Both the position numbers and the translations under genes were made by a program. The notes below the pieces were generated by a model. That model did no database searches, had not been told where the DNA came from, and worked only from the letters and a program-made list of their open reading frames with translations. A stretch of DNA of 64,000 nt. Source: Erythroxylum novogranatense. Lineage: Eukaryota > Streptophyta > Magnoliopsida > Malpighiales > Erythroxylaceae. Where the stretch lies: positions 37,389,023-37,453,022 of the forward strand of contig CM057228.1 in assembly GCA_029891385.1 (NCBI GenBank), written 5' to 3'. Of this stretch, positions 12,652-25,061 are shown piece after piece; the first letter of the stretch is position 1; each line of letters begins with the position of its first letter.

Positions 12652-12663
12652 GTCTGATACCAC
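12652..12663 (-). promoter_or_regulatory. Primer-binding site of element F
   Basis: The minus strand reads TGGTATCAGACC a few bases inside the 5' LTR end (..CCCAACA GT). It matches the initiator tRNA-Met PBS TGGTATCAGAGC with one change, and lies about where the PBS is in elements A and B. Confidence 0.8.
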
Positions 12664-12667
12664 CAAC

Positions 12668-12916
12668 TGTTGGGCCCCGTTTCTGAAACCCAACTCTCTT
12701 GCGAAACATGAAACCTTGAGCGTGGATACGACCTCGAACAGTTCTTTCATTGAACCCTTAAAAGACATTATCAATTTAAACTCATTACTTTTTTTTTAAC
12801 ATCCAAAAAATTGCTCACAATTTGCTCAAGGATGTGCTCGTACAAATCAGTCACTAAGCTTAAACTCAATTCTCCTATTTGCAAACAGAATTTGAAAACC
12901 TTCAAATCAGGATCTT
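12668..12916 (-). repeat. Element F 5' LTR, right-hand (3') end segment
   Basis: Matches 6005-6250 of the other LTR, with the better-preserved terminus TGTTGGGCCCC on the plus strand. It is interrupted at 12916 by solo LTR H and resumes at 16972. Confidence 0.9.
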
Positions 12917-13626
12917 TGTAACAACCCACTCCCGCAAGACCTGAACCCGACATCGATGGTGATAACTGAGTCCGTGCCCCGCAAGGGTGACGTGTTACAT
13001 CACTAAGTCCAAAAAGTCAGTATAATCTTTTTTTTTACACAAACACACACATATTGTCATTAATGCGGAAAACAATTTATAAAAAATGGCCTTGGGGCCC
13101 TTTTCATAAATACAATTAATTCCAGTCTGTTGACTTTACAACTGACCTAATCAATAATATAGAATATCAGAAAATAAAAAAATACACTAATGCAGACACA
13201 AACTGATCCGGACCTCTATCTTTCACTTGCATACAGTACTCCCGTGTCAAATGGGGTATTCTTCAAGACCTGAAAATAGATGCAAATTTTGGGTGAGTTT
13301 TGCAAACTCAGTGAGGAACCATCATCGATGGTTCACCCAATTCATGCATTACGCGAATAGCGTACAGATTATCACAATTGCACATTCAGAATATCATGTA
13401 GCAATTTACCGATTTTCATAATAGCATAATCAAAAAGATTTCAAAGCAGTATCACATAGATGCAAGGCATGTTGCCTCTTTTCAAATCCAAAAGTCAATT
13501 CAATGCATAATTACTCAAATACATGACATTTTCCATTTTATTTCAGTGATTCAGTGCTTTTCCCAATTCACAGTACAATCACATACATGCATAACATTTT
13601 TCTATTACTTCCCATTTAGATTCTGT

Positions 13627-13800
13627 GTTGTGACTGAGCGCCTGCACTGTCCCAATCCGGTTGCATTAATCAGTGAGCCTATGGCTCTAAACTGTCCCTT
13701 TTCAGGCAAATTTAACGTTGAGCATAAAGCTCTGAACTGTCCCTTTTCGGGCTCATTAAACGTTGAGCATATAGCTCTCGGTGGCAGCTCCAGTCACAAT
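13627..13800. repeat. Hairpin array in solo LTR H
   Basis: Bounded by GTTGTGACTG (13627-13636) and CAGTCACAAT (13791-13800), which pair over 9 of 10 bases. Inside are short stem-loops such as GAGCCTATGGCTC, GAGCATAAAGCTC and GAGCATATAGCTC, with near-repeats of CTCTGAACTGTCCCTTTTC. It is homologous to the arrays in B and C. Confidence 0.75.
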
Positions 13801-14567
13801 TGTTATCAATTAATCATGTATAGAATTCATTTATCACGATTCTACAATATCACATTGAAAGTCAAATCCAATTTATCGAAATAGACATTTCATCCTCAAT
13901 TAATCACAAAAATTCTCAGTCACAGACTATTACATTGAAAGCATAACAGTTTCTCAATCACAGGCAATTAACACTTCAATGTCAATTTTCCATTCCCTTG
14001 GACCTTCGGTCCGGTATTTCAATCATAACAGGTCTCACATATCCATCATTTTTCTCTACAGAACTATCAGTACTAAATTTTAAACAATCAAAGATTGAGG
14101 AACCAACTAGGTTACTCACCTATTATTTTCGAGCTAATGCCGGGAAGTCTCTGCTACGTCGGTCGATCGACGCTCCAGTTGGGCCTCTATAAGAATCAGA
14201 GAATAAAACAATCACTAATTGTTCAATCCGAACTAGTAATGATGCACATGTAGGTATAAAATGCATGTTCATGATATTCCCGGCCCTAATCCTATTTTTT
14301 TTCATCATAAAATCCGTTTAAAAATTAAAAACCTAATGGCGCTGACTGTACGCAAATCGGACTTCTATAGGTTCCCAATTAATTAAAACAGTGACTAAAC
14401 AGACCTTTACCCGGTCTCACGTCAATTTTCTCGTCCAATAATTCCCAATGTCTCAGAAAATGAAATTCAATAAGTCATGAATCCGATGCCTCGAGAATCA
14501 GGTCAATCGGATATCGGACGAAAAAGTTATAAACAAAAGAGTGGAGGGAAGTCAGTTCAGCAAAAAT

Positions 14568-14593
14568 ACATGTCCTAGTCGACTAGGACATGT
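14568..14593. repeat. Perfect 26-bp palindrome in solo LTR H
   Basis: Each 13-base arm is ACATGTCCTAGTC or its complement, meeting at GTCGAC with no loop. A shorter copy of the core (TAGTCGACTA) follows at about 14596. It lies just after the conserved CGGATATCGGACGAAAAAGTTAT block, where C and B carry different palindromes. Confidence 0.9.
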
Positions 14594-16971
14594 TATAGTC
14601 GACTAGGACGTCTACAGTGCCTCATTGGATACTTTCTTTTTTCCGACTTCTGAACTTGCCTAGGTTATAACTCTTTACTCTGAACTCTAAATTGGACAAA
14701 CTTAGTGTCTATTTCATAGAGAAAAGAGAGATCTACAACGTTCATGAAGAACACAAAAGCCAAATTCACCTCTAAGAGTGTCAAAAATCCAGTCAAAGTT
14801 TCTGTCCAGTCAATGAGTTCCTAACCAGTGCAGTATTTTGTAAATTCAATAACTTCCCATTTCCTTAGTCAAAAATTACACAATAAATGTGCATAGAAAG
14901 ATCAAAATGTTTTATACAACTTTCATGAACAATCCACAAGCCAATTTAATTGTTAACTAGGTCAAATAATTCAACGAACCATCTGCCCACTGAAATTTCC
15001 CAATCTGAACAGTAAATTTCAAACCAGTATATCTCATTGCACAATTGTCAAAAAATTCACTACCTTGTATCACTGGAAAGATAAAATCCCACACTTCAAT
15101 TTTCGTGAAGAAGCCAGACTCCAATTCCATCATTAACAAGTTCAAAGCTGCCATGCAAGTTACTGCTGATCAGGGCAGTTAATAACCTAATGCAGGTTCA
15201 GTGTTTGAAAACTCATAACTCCCAAAGTTGATCTCCAAAAATAACATGCTATATATCATTTTCAAGATAATTGTTTCCTATACAACGCTTCAGAAGATCA
15301 CTCAAGCCAATTCAAGTCACAGAAATTTCTAAAATTGCATCCAATCAGAATGTGCACAAAATTGACACTTAGGCTAGGTTTCACCAAATGGCACAAAATC
15401 AGGCAATAGTCAACAGTCCATATCTCTCAATAGACAGATCGAAAAATTGCAAAATCAGTGGCAATGGAAAGCTAAAAATATAGGCTTAAACTTTCATGAA
15501 GACCATTTTCACCAATTCCTTCTAAATTAATTTAGAAAAATCATCAACACTCTAGGTCTTTTGGTTCGGTTACTGTTCATACTGATCACAACAGTAACTT
15601 TCCAAGCCAAAATTAAACCTCTTAAGTCTACAATTAGACAACACCTATTTCACACAAAATTGTAACCAACAAGCCAAAGTTTCATTTGGCACAAACCTCA
15701 CCTCATTTGCATAACCACACAATGAGTTATGCTCAAAATAGTACAGTAGGTCAAAAACCAATTTTCAGCTTTAATACTCAACTACACTTCCTATCATACC
15801 AATTCACATTCTACTACCATAAGCATCCCAATTGGACACAAAATCAGTCCCTAGATCATTCATACATTCACTTAGACCAATAAGCACAATTGGGCAGCAC
15901 TTACCTCTTGATTTCCATGCAAGAATAGTCATCAAAAATCAGTCCAAAATCAAGTGAAAACACTTCAATCATACTACTTCATCAAGTCATACTCAAACAT
16001 AACCTTATACCCACCAATTCAAACTTCACTTTTCATTCAATTCATGCATCAATAAACACAATAATTGCACCATAACTCCCATTGAATGCTTATAACAACC
16101 ATGATTCATAAAAGACATAATTAAAGCATAATAAAACACTTACCAATTCAAGCTTTCAACTCCTCACTTCACCCCACACAAGCACACACGATCATCTATC
16201 TTGGAAGGGGGTAGGAGGCTTGAACTTGTTTACATGAAGGGAAACACTTAGGGTGGGAGAAAGGAGTAGCAACTTGCTAGGTGAGTGGAAAAAAATTCAA
16301 TGAAGAAGAAGAAGAAGGACCATCGAAGAAGGAAAAAAAATATAAGTAGGAAGGAGAAGCAAGGCTACGGATGAGAGGAAGCTTTTGAGCCTTAAAAGTC
16401 ATTTTTTTCTTAACTTGCAATGAAAGAGTCGTGGACAAATGGGTGAAGCATTAAATGAATGAAAGATGAGCCACCTAATAAGATAAAAAGACAAAAACAA
16501 GAAAAGGACAAAACATGTAATAGGATTTCTTAAGAAACCCTAATGAAATTTGACCCAATCAATTCCAATGGCCCTCATTTCAATCCCAAAATAATATACC
16601 CAATATTGTAGTGCCATTGGATAGAAATTTTCGCTACCAAAAATCAATCGGTTCGCCACTTGGAGATTTGTCCGGTCCGGAAATTTTCTCCGAAAAAATC
16701 TAGAAAAATTCCTAAAAATTCCTTAAAATATAAAGCATACTCTGGATCAGTCAAAATAATTTTTCAAACACAGTAACCACGTTAATCACAATAAAATTGC
16801 CTTAGGCATAAAAACCGGGAATGTCATGTATGCATGTACAGTAATTTCATGTGTACAAAAGATACTGTGTCCCAATCCTATTATGCATGAATAGTCCTCA
16901 GTCATTCCAATCCATCTCATCCTATGCCAAATTTACGATTTTACCCTTCCTGTCGGGGGTGGAATGTTACA

Positions 16972-19900
16972 ATCTCAATTTGACTTCTTCATATCAATCA
17001 TAGCTCTAAATCTCTTGTTTAATTTGAAGCAAGAATCACCTCAAACGGAGTTATACAACTCAAGATATGCTAAAAAAACCTAAAAGGGATCATATCCCAA
17101 ACATGCTCTCCTAACCGACCTCTTACTTACTTTAATGCAAACTCTCTCAATTAAACTCCAAATGATACAAATTTTTATGGAGAGAAAGATACATGTCTTA
17201 GGAAATCATAGCTTCAAGAATCACCTCAATTGGAGGTTGGATGAGGGAGTTAGACCCAAAAGAATAAACCATGTTTAAACCCTAAATTGATTTGTACCTC
17301 CCTTGGCGAGAATGCAATAACTTTTGCTAAAGATGTCCAAATGCTTTTGTTCTTAAACCATTGGAAAGAAGACCTCGAGATCTACAACTCCTATTAGAAG
17401 CCCCAAAGCAAGATTCGACCTCAAAACTAGCCAAAATTGCACAATACTATAGCTGACCCGAGCATGTCCGTTAAACGGACACACACTGTCCAAAGTGTCC
17501 AAAACCATCCGAGAAGGTCCGTTAAACGGACTGGGATGTCCGTTTAACGGACACACACAGGGAAAACACTCCAAAACTCCTTCTAAAGCCTCTCCAATGC
17601 TTCCAAACTCCATCCTAACCCCATATACATTCATAATCACCCCAAATTCAGTCCTTCAAGTGGAAAACAACTTCATAATCATCCAAATACTCTTCATACA
17701 CAAACTTCCCAACTCCAACATGCTATTCTAAACTTAAGCAATAATAGGCAATCTCAACAAATAAATTATACACATCCATCAATTCAAAACTTGAAAACAT
17801 AACACAATGTACAAAAGGAACTTTTCAAGTTCTCAATTCATTTCCAAATCATGGGTTTCAACATTGAAAAGAAATATTCAAAATACAAAGGAAATTCCCA
17901 AATTTTGCAATCTCATAACTAAACAATGTAACATTCGAACAACTTTCTTTTCAAACGAATTACACATCAAAATGCTTAAAACAAATACAATGGAATGCTA
18001 TACAAAGGTTCAACTAGCCTAATACAAAGGCTATCTATCTCGAAGTCGTCCAACTTCCTTCCAAAGATCGCTAAATCTTTCTCGCACTGCACCTGAGGAG
18101 TGGGAAAAAATGGGTTGAGCTTCACAGCTCAGTGGCTAAACCATTTATATCCATTGGCGTTGAGCCACACAGTCACACATATTTATGAACATTCATATAA
18201 GCATATTCATCGCAATGACAATTCAACTCAACCTTCACAATACGATTCACATTTCATAATTCATACTATCATCACAAATGACACATTTGATGTAATTCAT
18301 CATTCAAGCATATCACTCAAAAATATCATCATAGTTTGACACATTAAGATGTAGATGCACACATAATTGGCTCGAGGGTTCCGTGAACAAAGCGATGAAA
18401 CCGAAGTTTGCATCGTGAGCAAGCGAGTCCATTTCGGATCTCGTGGGCCTGGCAAGCGGCAGCCGGAGAAGGCTTTTACGTCGACTTATGCGTGACTACT
18501 GAAACGGTTCCTCTCTAAGCCCACACAAAGCACATAATCACACCTTATGTTCAATTCAATCATTCTTTCCATTTTTATCAAAATGCCATCATACAAGGCA
18601 TAACATCATCATTTTTAATTCCATTTGATCATAATCTCAAAATTTTCTTTATACAAAATGCCATGACAAAATCAATGGCATAACAATCATGTCAAAACTC
18701 AAGCATCCATCAATGCATGACATAACATAAACACAATTCAGTTGTTTCATCAAAATGGTATACCTCATAATGAAATACCAACATAACAATAATTCCATCA
18801 AGTCATTTAGCACACAATTCAGACATCATGCATTTTGCTCATCTCACACAACAACTATAAATAATTTACCCACCTTGAAAAACTTGGAAAATCCAAAATC
18901 AATTGCCTCCTTCTTTTTGCTCTAGGATAGCCTCTTGATTACCTATACACAAACAAAATTCCATGAATTCCAACTCAATTGGAAAATCCTCAATTTTCCA
19001 TAATCCTAATCAAATGCAATTAACCCTAATCTAACACAAATCCAACCTACCCATAGTCCATATAGGTTAGAAATCACAACACTAGCTTAGAAACTTAAAG
19101 AAATCCAAAGATTTCTCCATCTTCTTCCTCATCCACGAAAATCCCCCCTCTCTCTCTAGGTTTCTCCATCCAACACAACACAATCCCTCATTCTTCAACA
19201 AATCAAGAAGAAAATAGAATAACTCACCTTAGAAGCTTTGAGTTTCTCCTCCTTTCCACGATTTTCCACCTTCCTCTTGGATTTTGAAATCTACGCCTTC
19301 TTCTATTTCTCCCACTTTTCTCTCTCTTCTCCTCTTCTCCTTGGCAGCCCACGAAAATGCTCCTCTTCTCTTTAAATTTTTGTCTTCTTCTATCTCCCTT
19401 CTAAGCCCATAATGCCCTTCACTTAAAGCGTACAACTTTAACTCCTTAAGTGAACTTCCTAAATTGCCCTCCATTTAACCCTTAAAAACTGCCATCTTGC
19501 TTCTCAATTTTGGGCAGGTAAATGACATAATTTGGTAAAACTTTCTTCTTGAAAAGTGTTCCTCTATGTCTCATCTTTAATATGACACCAAAACCCTCAA
19601 ATCGGATTAGAAACGAAAGAGTTATGGACAAAATACGCGTTCAGCTCTTACTAATCTGAGACTGAACATTGACCCCACTTCAATCCAGAATTTGAAAATC
19701 TTAGGGACTAAATTGGAATTCGATCCCATCACATGATTTGTAGCCCTATGCCTGAATTTTATTTTTCCTCAAGAATCAACTCAATCGGATCTCTACAACT
19801 CCCGAATTTCACAAAATACTGAACCATGTTCAGAAATTATCCAACTCATAACCCTTAACCAAATCCTATAACTTTTGATTCGATCAATCTCTTTCCATTT

Positions 19901-19999
19901 CATTTCAATCTCATAATTCCTCTCTTATTTACACATAAATACTTGCCAATAATTCCTCGGTTAAAAGTCCTTGCTCATAGAAAGGTTCGGGGTCTAACA
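16972..19999 (-). repeat. Element F 5' LTR, left-hand (5') segment
   Basis: Continuation of the 5' LTR after H, ending GGTCTAACA at 19999 next to the TCTTA duplication. It matches 6250-9261. A short stretch at 18370-18530 differs from the 3' LTR by clustered changes such as CTACTGAAACGG against CTACGAAACGG, and CTAAGCCC against CTCGCCC. Confidence 0.92.
17465..17553. repeat. Palindromic module in F 5' LTR
   Basis: Counterpart of 6742-6830. TGTCCGTTAAACGGACA at 17465-17481 and TGTCCGTTTAACGGACA at 17537-17553 flank a middle unit that is itself a perfect palindrome here (GTCCGTTAAACGGAC). Confidence 0.85.
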
Positions 20000-20004
20000 T
20001 CTTA

Positions 20005-21095
20005 TCAGTCTCTTTAGCCTGTTTGGCTGTATCTTCTTCTAGAATAGAGACTAGAGACCTTGTTGCTTTGGGTGCACGAGATTGAGAACCTTCTGCTTGA
20101 CTCTGCTCTCTGGCTCTCTTTTCATCTTGTTGCCTCAGAGTCCGAATCCTCGATGATCTCTTTCCCTTCTTCATAATTTCACCCAAAAGATTTTCTCCTT
20201 TTCTTTTCGACGCACCTTCTTCTGTCCTCCGAATTGGGTTCACTCCGCTTTGAGGACTCGCCCGTTTTATCAACGGTCTTCCGATCATTCTTCTTATTTC
20301 ATCTGCAGGCGCTCTTATACTTACTTGGGATTGAGGTCTTGAAGCGGGAGTCTTCTTCGATACACGCTCCCCCTCAGTTCTTGTTCTCCTTGAAGAGTCT
20401 GCTTCTTCTTTAATCACTGTCCTCAGACCCATTCGCCGTATAGTGATTGAGTCAATAGTACTCTTCACAAGTACAATCCTTCTATTTCCTTTGTGTAGAA
20501 GGACTCCGGATTCTTTAAAAATCCTTGTAAAAAGCATGCCGTAAGGATAGCTGTTTGTATCCTTCATCCCCTTAATCATATAATGGAAGATTAAGAAGGG
20601 TAAGTCGATGGGATTGCGATTCAGCAGGTAGAACAAGCATTGTTCATCCAGGGTGGTCACCAAATGCCTTGAACCTGCTCTGGGTAAGATGCAATTAGAT
20701 AAAATTGCATGAAGAACCCTAGCTTTCGGGGCCAGACTTGAAGTCTTCCTCTTCGAAGGGTCATTCACTCCATACAACTGTTTGCTAACATCTTCTTCAT
20801 TCATGTTGACCATTGTCATCCACTTAGCCTTGGTTGATAGAGTCTCACCAACCGATGGACAATCGGTCACCATCCTTATCAGCTCCTTTGTCACGACAAC
20901 AGATATACCGTCTACTGAGGATACAATAGTGTTGTCTATAAGTTGAGCATTCTTCCAAAAGTCAAATACTTCATCGGTGTACATTGGTTCTCGTACCTGG
21001 AAGAAATTCCTCCAACCAGGTCTTTCAATCTCAGGTTCTACGTCCATAACATCCTTCCTTAGTGACTTGAAATCCACATGCCTTCCGAATATCAT
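20005..21095 (-). pseudogene. SIRE D post-pol ORF, N-terminal part (interrupted by F)
   Basis: Open from an ATG at 21095; the ATG used in the G copy, five codons further upstream, is ATA here. Residues ~1-210 form a globular domain with blocks FWKNAQL, KARVLHAI, DEQCLFYLLNRNP and an LPF..HYMIKG..YPYGML segment. This resembles the 'putative plant transposon protein' domain (Transposase_32-like) found in post-pol ORFs of plant LTR elements. After that comes a basic, low-complexity Arg/Lys/Ser/Glu region (KKTPASRPQ, KRKGENLL). The frame runs into gypsy F after AKETDK and continues at 5999. Function is unknown; the domain name is from memory of the family. Confidence 0.75.
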
Positions 21096-21368
21096 AACTG
21101 CCTCTATTGTTTCAGAACGAAACTGACTCTGGTAAGCTTTTCTTCTAGGGTAGGATGATTAAGATAATTTGGAAAGCAAGATGAACCGTCTATAGATGAG
21201 AATAACCGTAATGATTTCAACTTCAGGCTACTTGAAGGGTCTTATCACGCATGCCCTAGAATCGTTAGGATTCTAAATATCGTGAAGCGTTTCCCTCCAA
21301 AACTTCCTTGTCAGAGAAGTTACCAGCTGTAACTCACTGTTTCTGACATCGTTAATTTTGACGTCCCT

Positions 21369-22202
21369 TTAGCCTGACTGATCGCTTAACATAACCATGT
21401 TAAGGTTGCGTCTGATATTCTGGAACCGTTCTTCACTCAATGGTTTAGTGAAGATGTCTGCCCACTGATACTCTGTTTTGATGAACTGTAGTTTAACCAC
21501 CTTCCTCTAAACATAGTCTCTCAAGAAGTGATGTTTGACTTCGATGTGTTTCACTCTCGAATGCTGGATCGGATTCTTTGACAGATTGATTGCACTAGTG
21601 TTGTCGCAATAGATTGGAATCTCCTATTCTTGAACTGAATAGTCTTCAAGTTGATATTTGATCCTAGCGTTTGTGAACAACGACTTGCGGCGGACATATA
21701 CTCTTTTGGCGATTGATAGAGCGATTGAGCTTTGTCTCTTGCTTGACCATGAAACTAAGTTTGAGCCAAGAAAGTGACATCCTCCACTTGTACTCATCCT
21801 TTCGATTCTATCTCTGGCATAGTCCGCGTCGCAATATCCGATTAACCTGAAATCTTTACCTTTCTCAAACATTAAGTAAAGATCAGTAGTACCTGCGAGA
21901 TATCTCATAATCCTCTTAACAACAATATAATGAGACTCTCTAGGATCGGCCTGAAACCTTGCACACAAGCATACACTGAACAAAATATCAGGTCTACTTG
22001 CTGTAAGATAAAGTAAAGAACCGATCATCCCTCTATACAGGGTTTGATCCACCTTCTTACCAAGTTCATCTTTCGACAAAAGGTTTGAAGGGTGCATCGG
22101 AGTAGTCATTGGCTTCACATTTTGCATATCAAACTTATTCAACAATTCTTTCACATATTTTGTTGATGGATAAAGATTTTCTCTTGGTTTGCTAACTTGC
22201 AA
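21369..22202 (-). pseudogene. SIRE D pol: RNase H segment
   Basis: The frame at 21624-22202 has copia RT thumb and RNase H landmarks: PMHPSNLLSKDE, RPDILFSVCLCARFQ, then GYCDADYARDRIERMSTSGG with catalytic Asp residues, and SKRQSSIALS. The normal A-E-A-E-Y motif is altered (SIAKRVYV), so the catalytic Glu is lost. Past a stop, the C-terminus ([21 protein letters not shown]) is readable to the pol stop at 21369. A frameshift near 22203 separates it from RT. It would degrade the RNA strand of the hybrid; here it is inactive. Confidence 0.85.
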
Positions 22203-22719
22203 CCCAAAAAAACTTCAACTCACCCATCATGCTCATTTCAAATTCATTTTTCATTAGACTCTCAAACTTCATGCATAATTTCTTTGAAGTAGCACCAAAA
22301 ATAATATCATCAACATAGATCTGTACAATTATAAATTCATTTTCATAATTCTTCCTAAAGAGCGTCTTATAAACTTGACCTCTACTCAAACCATTCTCTA
22401 AGGGAAAAGTACTCAGACAATCATACCAAGCTTTAGGAGCTTGCTTAAGGCCGTATAAGGCTTTATGAAGTCTATAGACATGGTCTGGAATTTTAACATC
22501 CTCGAAACCAGGTGGTTGCTTAACATACACCTCTTCGTCTATAAAACCATTCAGAAAGGCACTCTTCACATCCATTTGAAATAGCTTTATATTATGACAG
22601 ACCGCATATGCCAGCAATATCCTAATGGCTTCAAGTCTTGCTACTGTAGCATATGTCTCATTGTAGTCTATTCCTTCTTGCTGATTATAGCCTTGTGCTA
22701 CTAATCTAGCCTTATTTCA
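22203..22719 (-). pseudogene. SIRE D pol: reverse transcriptase core
   Basis: Contains FQMDVKSAFLNG (first catalytic Asp), YGLKQAPKAWY and the active-site YVDDIIFGAT, so the palm is intact in residues. It is closed by a frameshift at its 3' side (LKFFWVAS where LKFFLGLQV is expected). Upstream, a TGA at 22717-22719 in the VS-stop-NKARL context separates it from integrase; the same TGA is in element G. The protein would copy element RNA into DNA in the virus-like particle. Confidence 0.88.
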
Positions 22720-24275
22720 ACTCACTCTTCCTGATTCGTCTAACTTATTCTTAAAGACCCATCTGGTTCCTATAATGGATTTCTTAAGGGGTTTCGGAAC
22801 TAAGGACCAAACATTATTCCTAGTAAATTGATTCAGCTCCTCTTGCATGGCTAACACCCAAGCTTTGTCTCGAAGAGCTTCCTCAACCTTCTTAGGCTCT
22901 ATTTCAGAAATAAAAGCCACATTAGCTTCTCTTCTGAATCTGGACCTTGTCCTAACTCCTTTTGAGGTCTCTCCGATAATCAACTCTTCTGGATGAGAAC
23001 TTTTATATTTCCAGTCTCTTTTCAGTCTAATAGTTTCTGGAATATCTTCAACTTTGTCTTCTTGAGTACCTGATGCTAGAGTTTTTGTTATGTCGTCTAA
23101 GTTCTTTGAAGGACCTTCACTCTCTATGTCATCTTCCTTATGGGGTTGGGAACTATCATCAATCTTGACATGGATGGTCTCCTCAACTGTCTTTGAAATA
23201 AGGTTGTACACCTGAAATGCCTTAGACGATAATGAGTAGCCTAGAAAGATTCCTGGATAGGTCTTTAAATCGAATTTATCCAACAGCTCCTTTGTATTCA
23301 GAATAGAGCACTTGCACCCGAATGGATGAAAGTAAGATATGTTTGGTCTTCTTCCATTCCATAACTCATAAGGAGTCTTCTTGACATGGGTCATAGCGAA
23401 TTCTATTACGAATATAGCATCTTTGTATTCACGACTTACCTTGAAGTACTTAGAAAGATTCATCTCACAAAGCATAGTCCTAGCCATTTCTTGAATCGTC
23501 CTGTTCTTCCTTTCAACAACTCCATTATGTTGTAGAGTCCTGGGAGCAGAAAAATTGTGAAAAATTCTATTCTCCTCACAGAATAATCTAAACTTCTCAT
23601 TCTCAAGCTCTCCACCATGGTCACTCCTGATACAAGCTATAGACATTCCTTTTTCATTATGTAACTTTCTAGATAAGGTCCTAAAACACTTAAAAGATTC
23701 ATCTTTGTGTGATAAAAATAATATCCAACAAAATCGAGTAAAGTCATCAACAATAACAAGTCCATATTTCTTTCCGCCAAGACTTATTATCCTTGTTGGA
23801 CCAAATAAATCCATATATATCAACTCTAAAGGTCTAGATGATGTTACAAAATTTTTAGAAGAAAAAGAAGTTTTAACTTGTTTTCCTTTCAAACAATTTT
23901 CACAGAAAAACTCTTTGTCAAAACTCATTTTTGGTAATCCTCTTACCAAATCAAATTTTGCCAACTTTGAAATGTGTTTAAAGAGACATGACCTAGCTTT
24001 TATGCCGACTAGTCTTTCTTCTTGGAAGATAGAAAACATGAAACATTTTGACTTTGAAAATCTTCTAAATTAATTTTGTAAAGATTATTTCTTCTCTTGG
24101 AAAAGAAACGTATAGACCCATCTTTGTTTCTGACTTCACAAAGATTTTGATTGAATGTGACTGTGAAACCAGAATCACACAATTGACTGACGTTGATCAA
24201 ATTATATTTCAGACCATCAACAAGCAGTACATTATTTATGCATGCAAAGGAATCTTTACCAATTTTGCGATTCAA
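22720..24275 (-). pseudogene. SIRE D pol: GAG-pre-integrase and integrase
   Basis: The downstream frame (22720-24039) has FCENCLKGKQ (zinc-binding Cys pair), MDLFGP, SDHGGE and NGVVERKNR, so all three DDE catalytic residues are present. It then has the copia C-terminal region (KTPYELWNGRRPN, FHPFGCKC, GIFLGYS). The part with the zinc-binding His pair is in another frame (24009-24275, INNVLLVDGLKYNLINVSQL), separated by a frameshift around 24020-24040 that damages WH..LGH. Of the domains in D this has the best catalytic preservation. Confidence 0.87.
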
Positions 24276-25061
24276 TAATCTTGCCCTCTTGGTTGTCTCA
24301 GAAATTCTTGATCCTCCTTCTTATCTTGAAGATCTAGGAACATAGACCTTCTTCCTGTCATATGTCGCTAGCATCCACTGTCTAAATACCAATGGTGCTT
24401 GCCGCATCTTCCAAGGAAGGATATCTGCAGGAGAAACTATTTTATTTTTTGATACCCATATTTTCTTGGGTCCTTTAAGGTTAGTAGCATGCACATGATG
24501 AGTTCTTTGATGCATATTACTAGTATGTTGATTAACACGAGATTTATTATAGTTTCTCTTTTGAGAGAAAGGGTTCTTATGAGGATGAGACTTATTGCCT
24601 GTAAACCCTAATCCGGTTTTATCACTTAGATGTCTATATTTTCTAAGCATCTCATTCATTTTCTTTATGCTCTTGGTGAAAGTAGCTAAATCAGCTGACA
24701 GATTCTTAATTCTTAGTTTCAGCTGATTGATCTCTTCTGATTTATCTATGACTTTCTTTTTCTCCTCTAATTCCTTCTTCAGGCAGATATTTTCTCTCTC
24801 TATTACTTCCGTATGTTTAATATTTTCTGCATACTTTTTCTTTAACAGTTTGTACTGTTTCAGAATAGCATGAGAATCTTCTAACAATTTTGAGTAGGCA
24901 TCATGCAAGTTATCGTAATTAGATTTTACCTCCTCATCACTTTCTTCCTCGGCTACCAGGCAGATGTTTTCATGTTCAGACGACTCGGAACCTGTATCTG
25001 ATTCTAATGAATCTAGGTCCTCCCACGTTACCATCATGCTTTTCTTGCCTTCTCTACTCTT
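24276..25061 (-). pseudogene. SIRE D: gag-pol linker and protease
   Basis: After the zinc knuckle comes an acidic stretch, then a Lys/Glu/Leu heptad-like region (about residues 95-190 of the frame starting at 25211, for example LKKELEEKKKVIDKS) likely to form a coiled coil. The aspartic protease follows in a different frame: WYLDSGC keeps the DSG triad, but the next codon is TAG (normally Ser in SGCSRHMTG). The linker frame instead reads through the region out of frame. So one frameshift and one stop break gag-pol here. Confidence 0.8.

Larger units (their letters stand above)
9262..12667 (-). pseudogene. Element F internal region with decayed pol
   Basis: About 3.4 kb with no long frame. 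On the minus strand a ruined RNase H C-terminus is readable at about 10216-10362: an ACAGATCATTAAAGTTTG 'TDHKSL'-like stretch, then an EVLKDFD segment matching family ELLKDYD, and VVFDALSR at the end, with stops and a frameshift between. The last 50 bp before the polypurine tract keep the chromovirus tail (AATTTCGAGGGCGAAATTC). Long strings are shared with element A, for example a 30-bp match around TATAGATATGATTTGATA. Gag, protease, RT and integrase are not recognisable. Confidence 0.7.
12917..16971 (-). mobile_element. Solo LTR H (gypsy family 2, 4055 bp) in F 5' LTR
   Basis: On the plus strand it begins TGTAACAACCCACTCCCG and ends GGGGTGGAATGTTACA. The flanks ATCTT (12912-12916) and ATCTC (16972-16976) are a 5-bp duplication with one change; the intact F LTR has a single GGATCTCAATTTG here. 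It is a single LTR of the family seen in B and C, with no PBS or internal region. No genes; small open frames are not conserved. It carries the hairpin array (13627-13800) and a 26-bp palindrome (14568-14593). Confidence 0.92.
6005..19999 (-). mobile_element. Gypsy-type LTR retrotransposon F (family 1), in SIRE D
   Basis: Flanked by a perfect TCTTA duplication (6000-6004, 20000-20004) and inserted in the post-pol ORF of D. The 3' LTR is 6005-9261, the internal region 9262-12667, and the 5' LTR 12668-12916 plus 16972-19999, interrupted by solo LTR H. LTR length without H is about 3.27 kb on both sides. The element is homologous to A in LTR and internal sequence. At its left end (6005) the terminal dinucleotide has decayed (TATTGAGCCCC instead of TGTTGGGCCCC). 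Confidence 0.93.

Noticed and set aside
12640..12664. CTCTGATACCA-like strings as possible tRNA gene ends (also 26091, 63013)
   Set aside because: These are primer-binding sites next to LTR ends; no cloverleaf can be formed around them.
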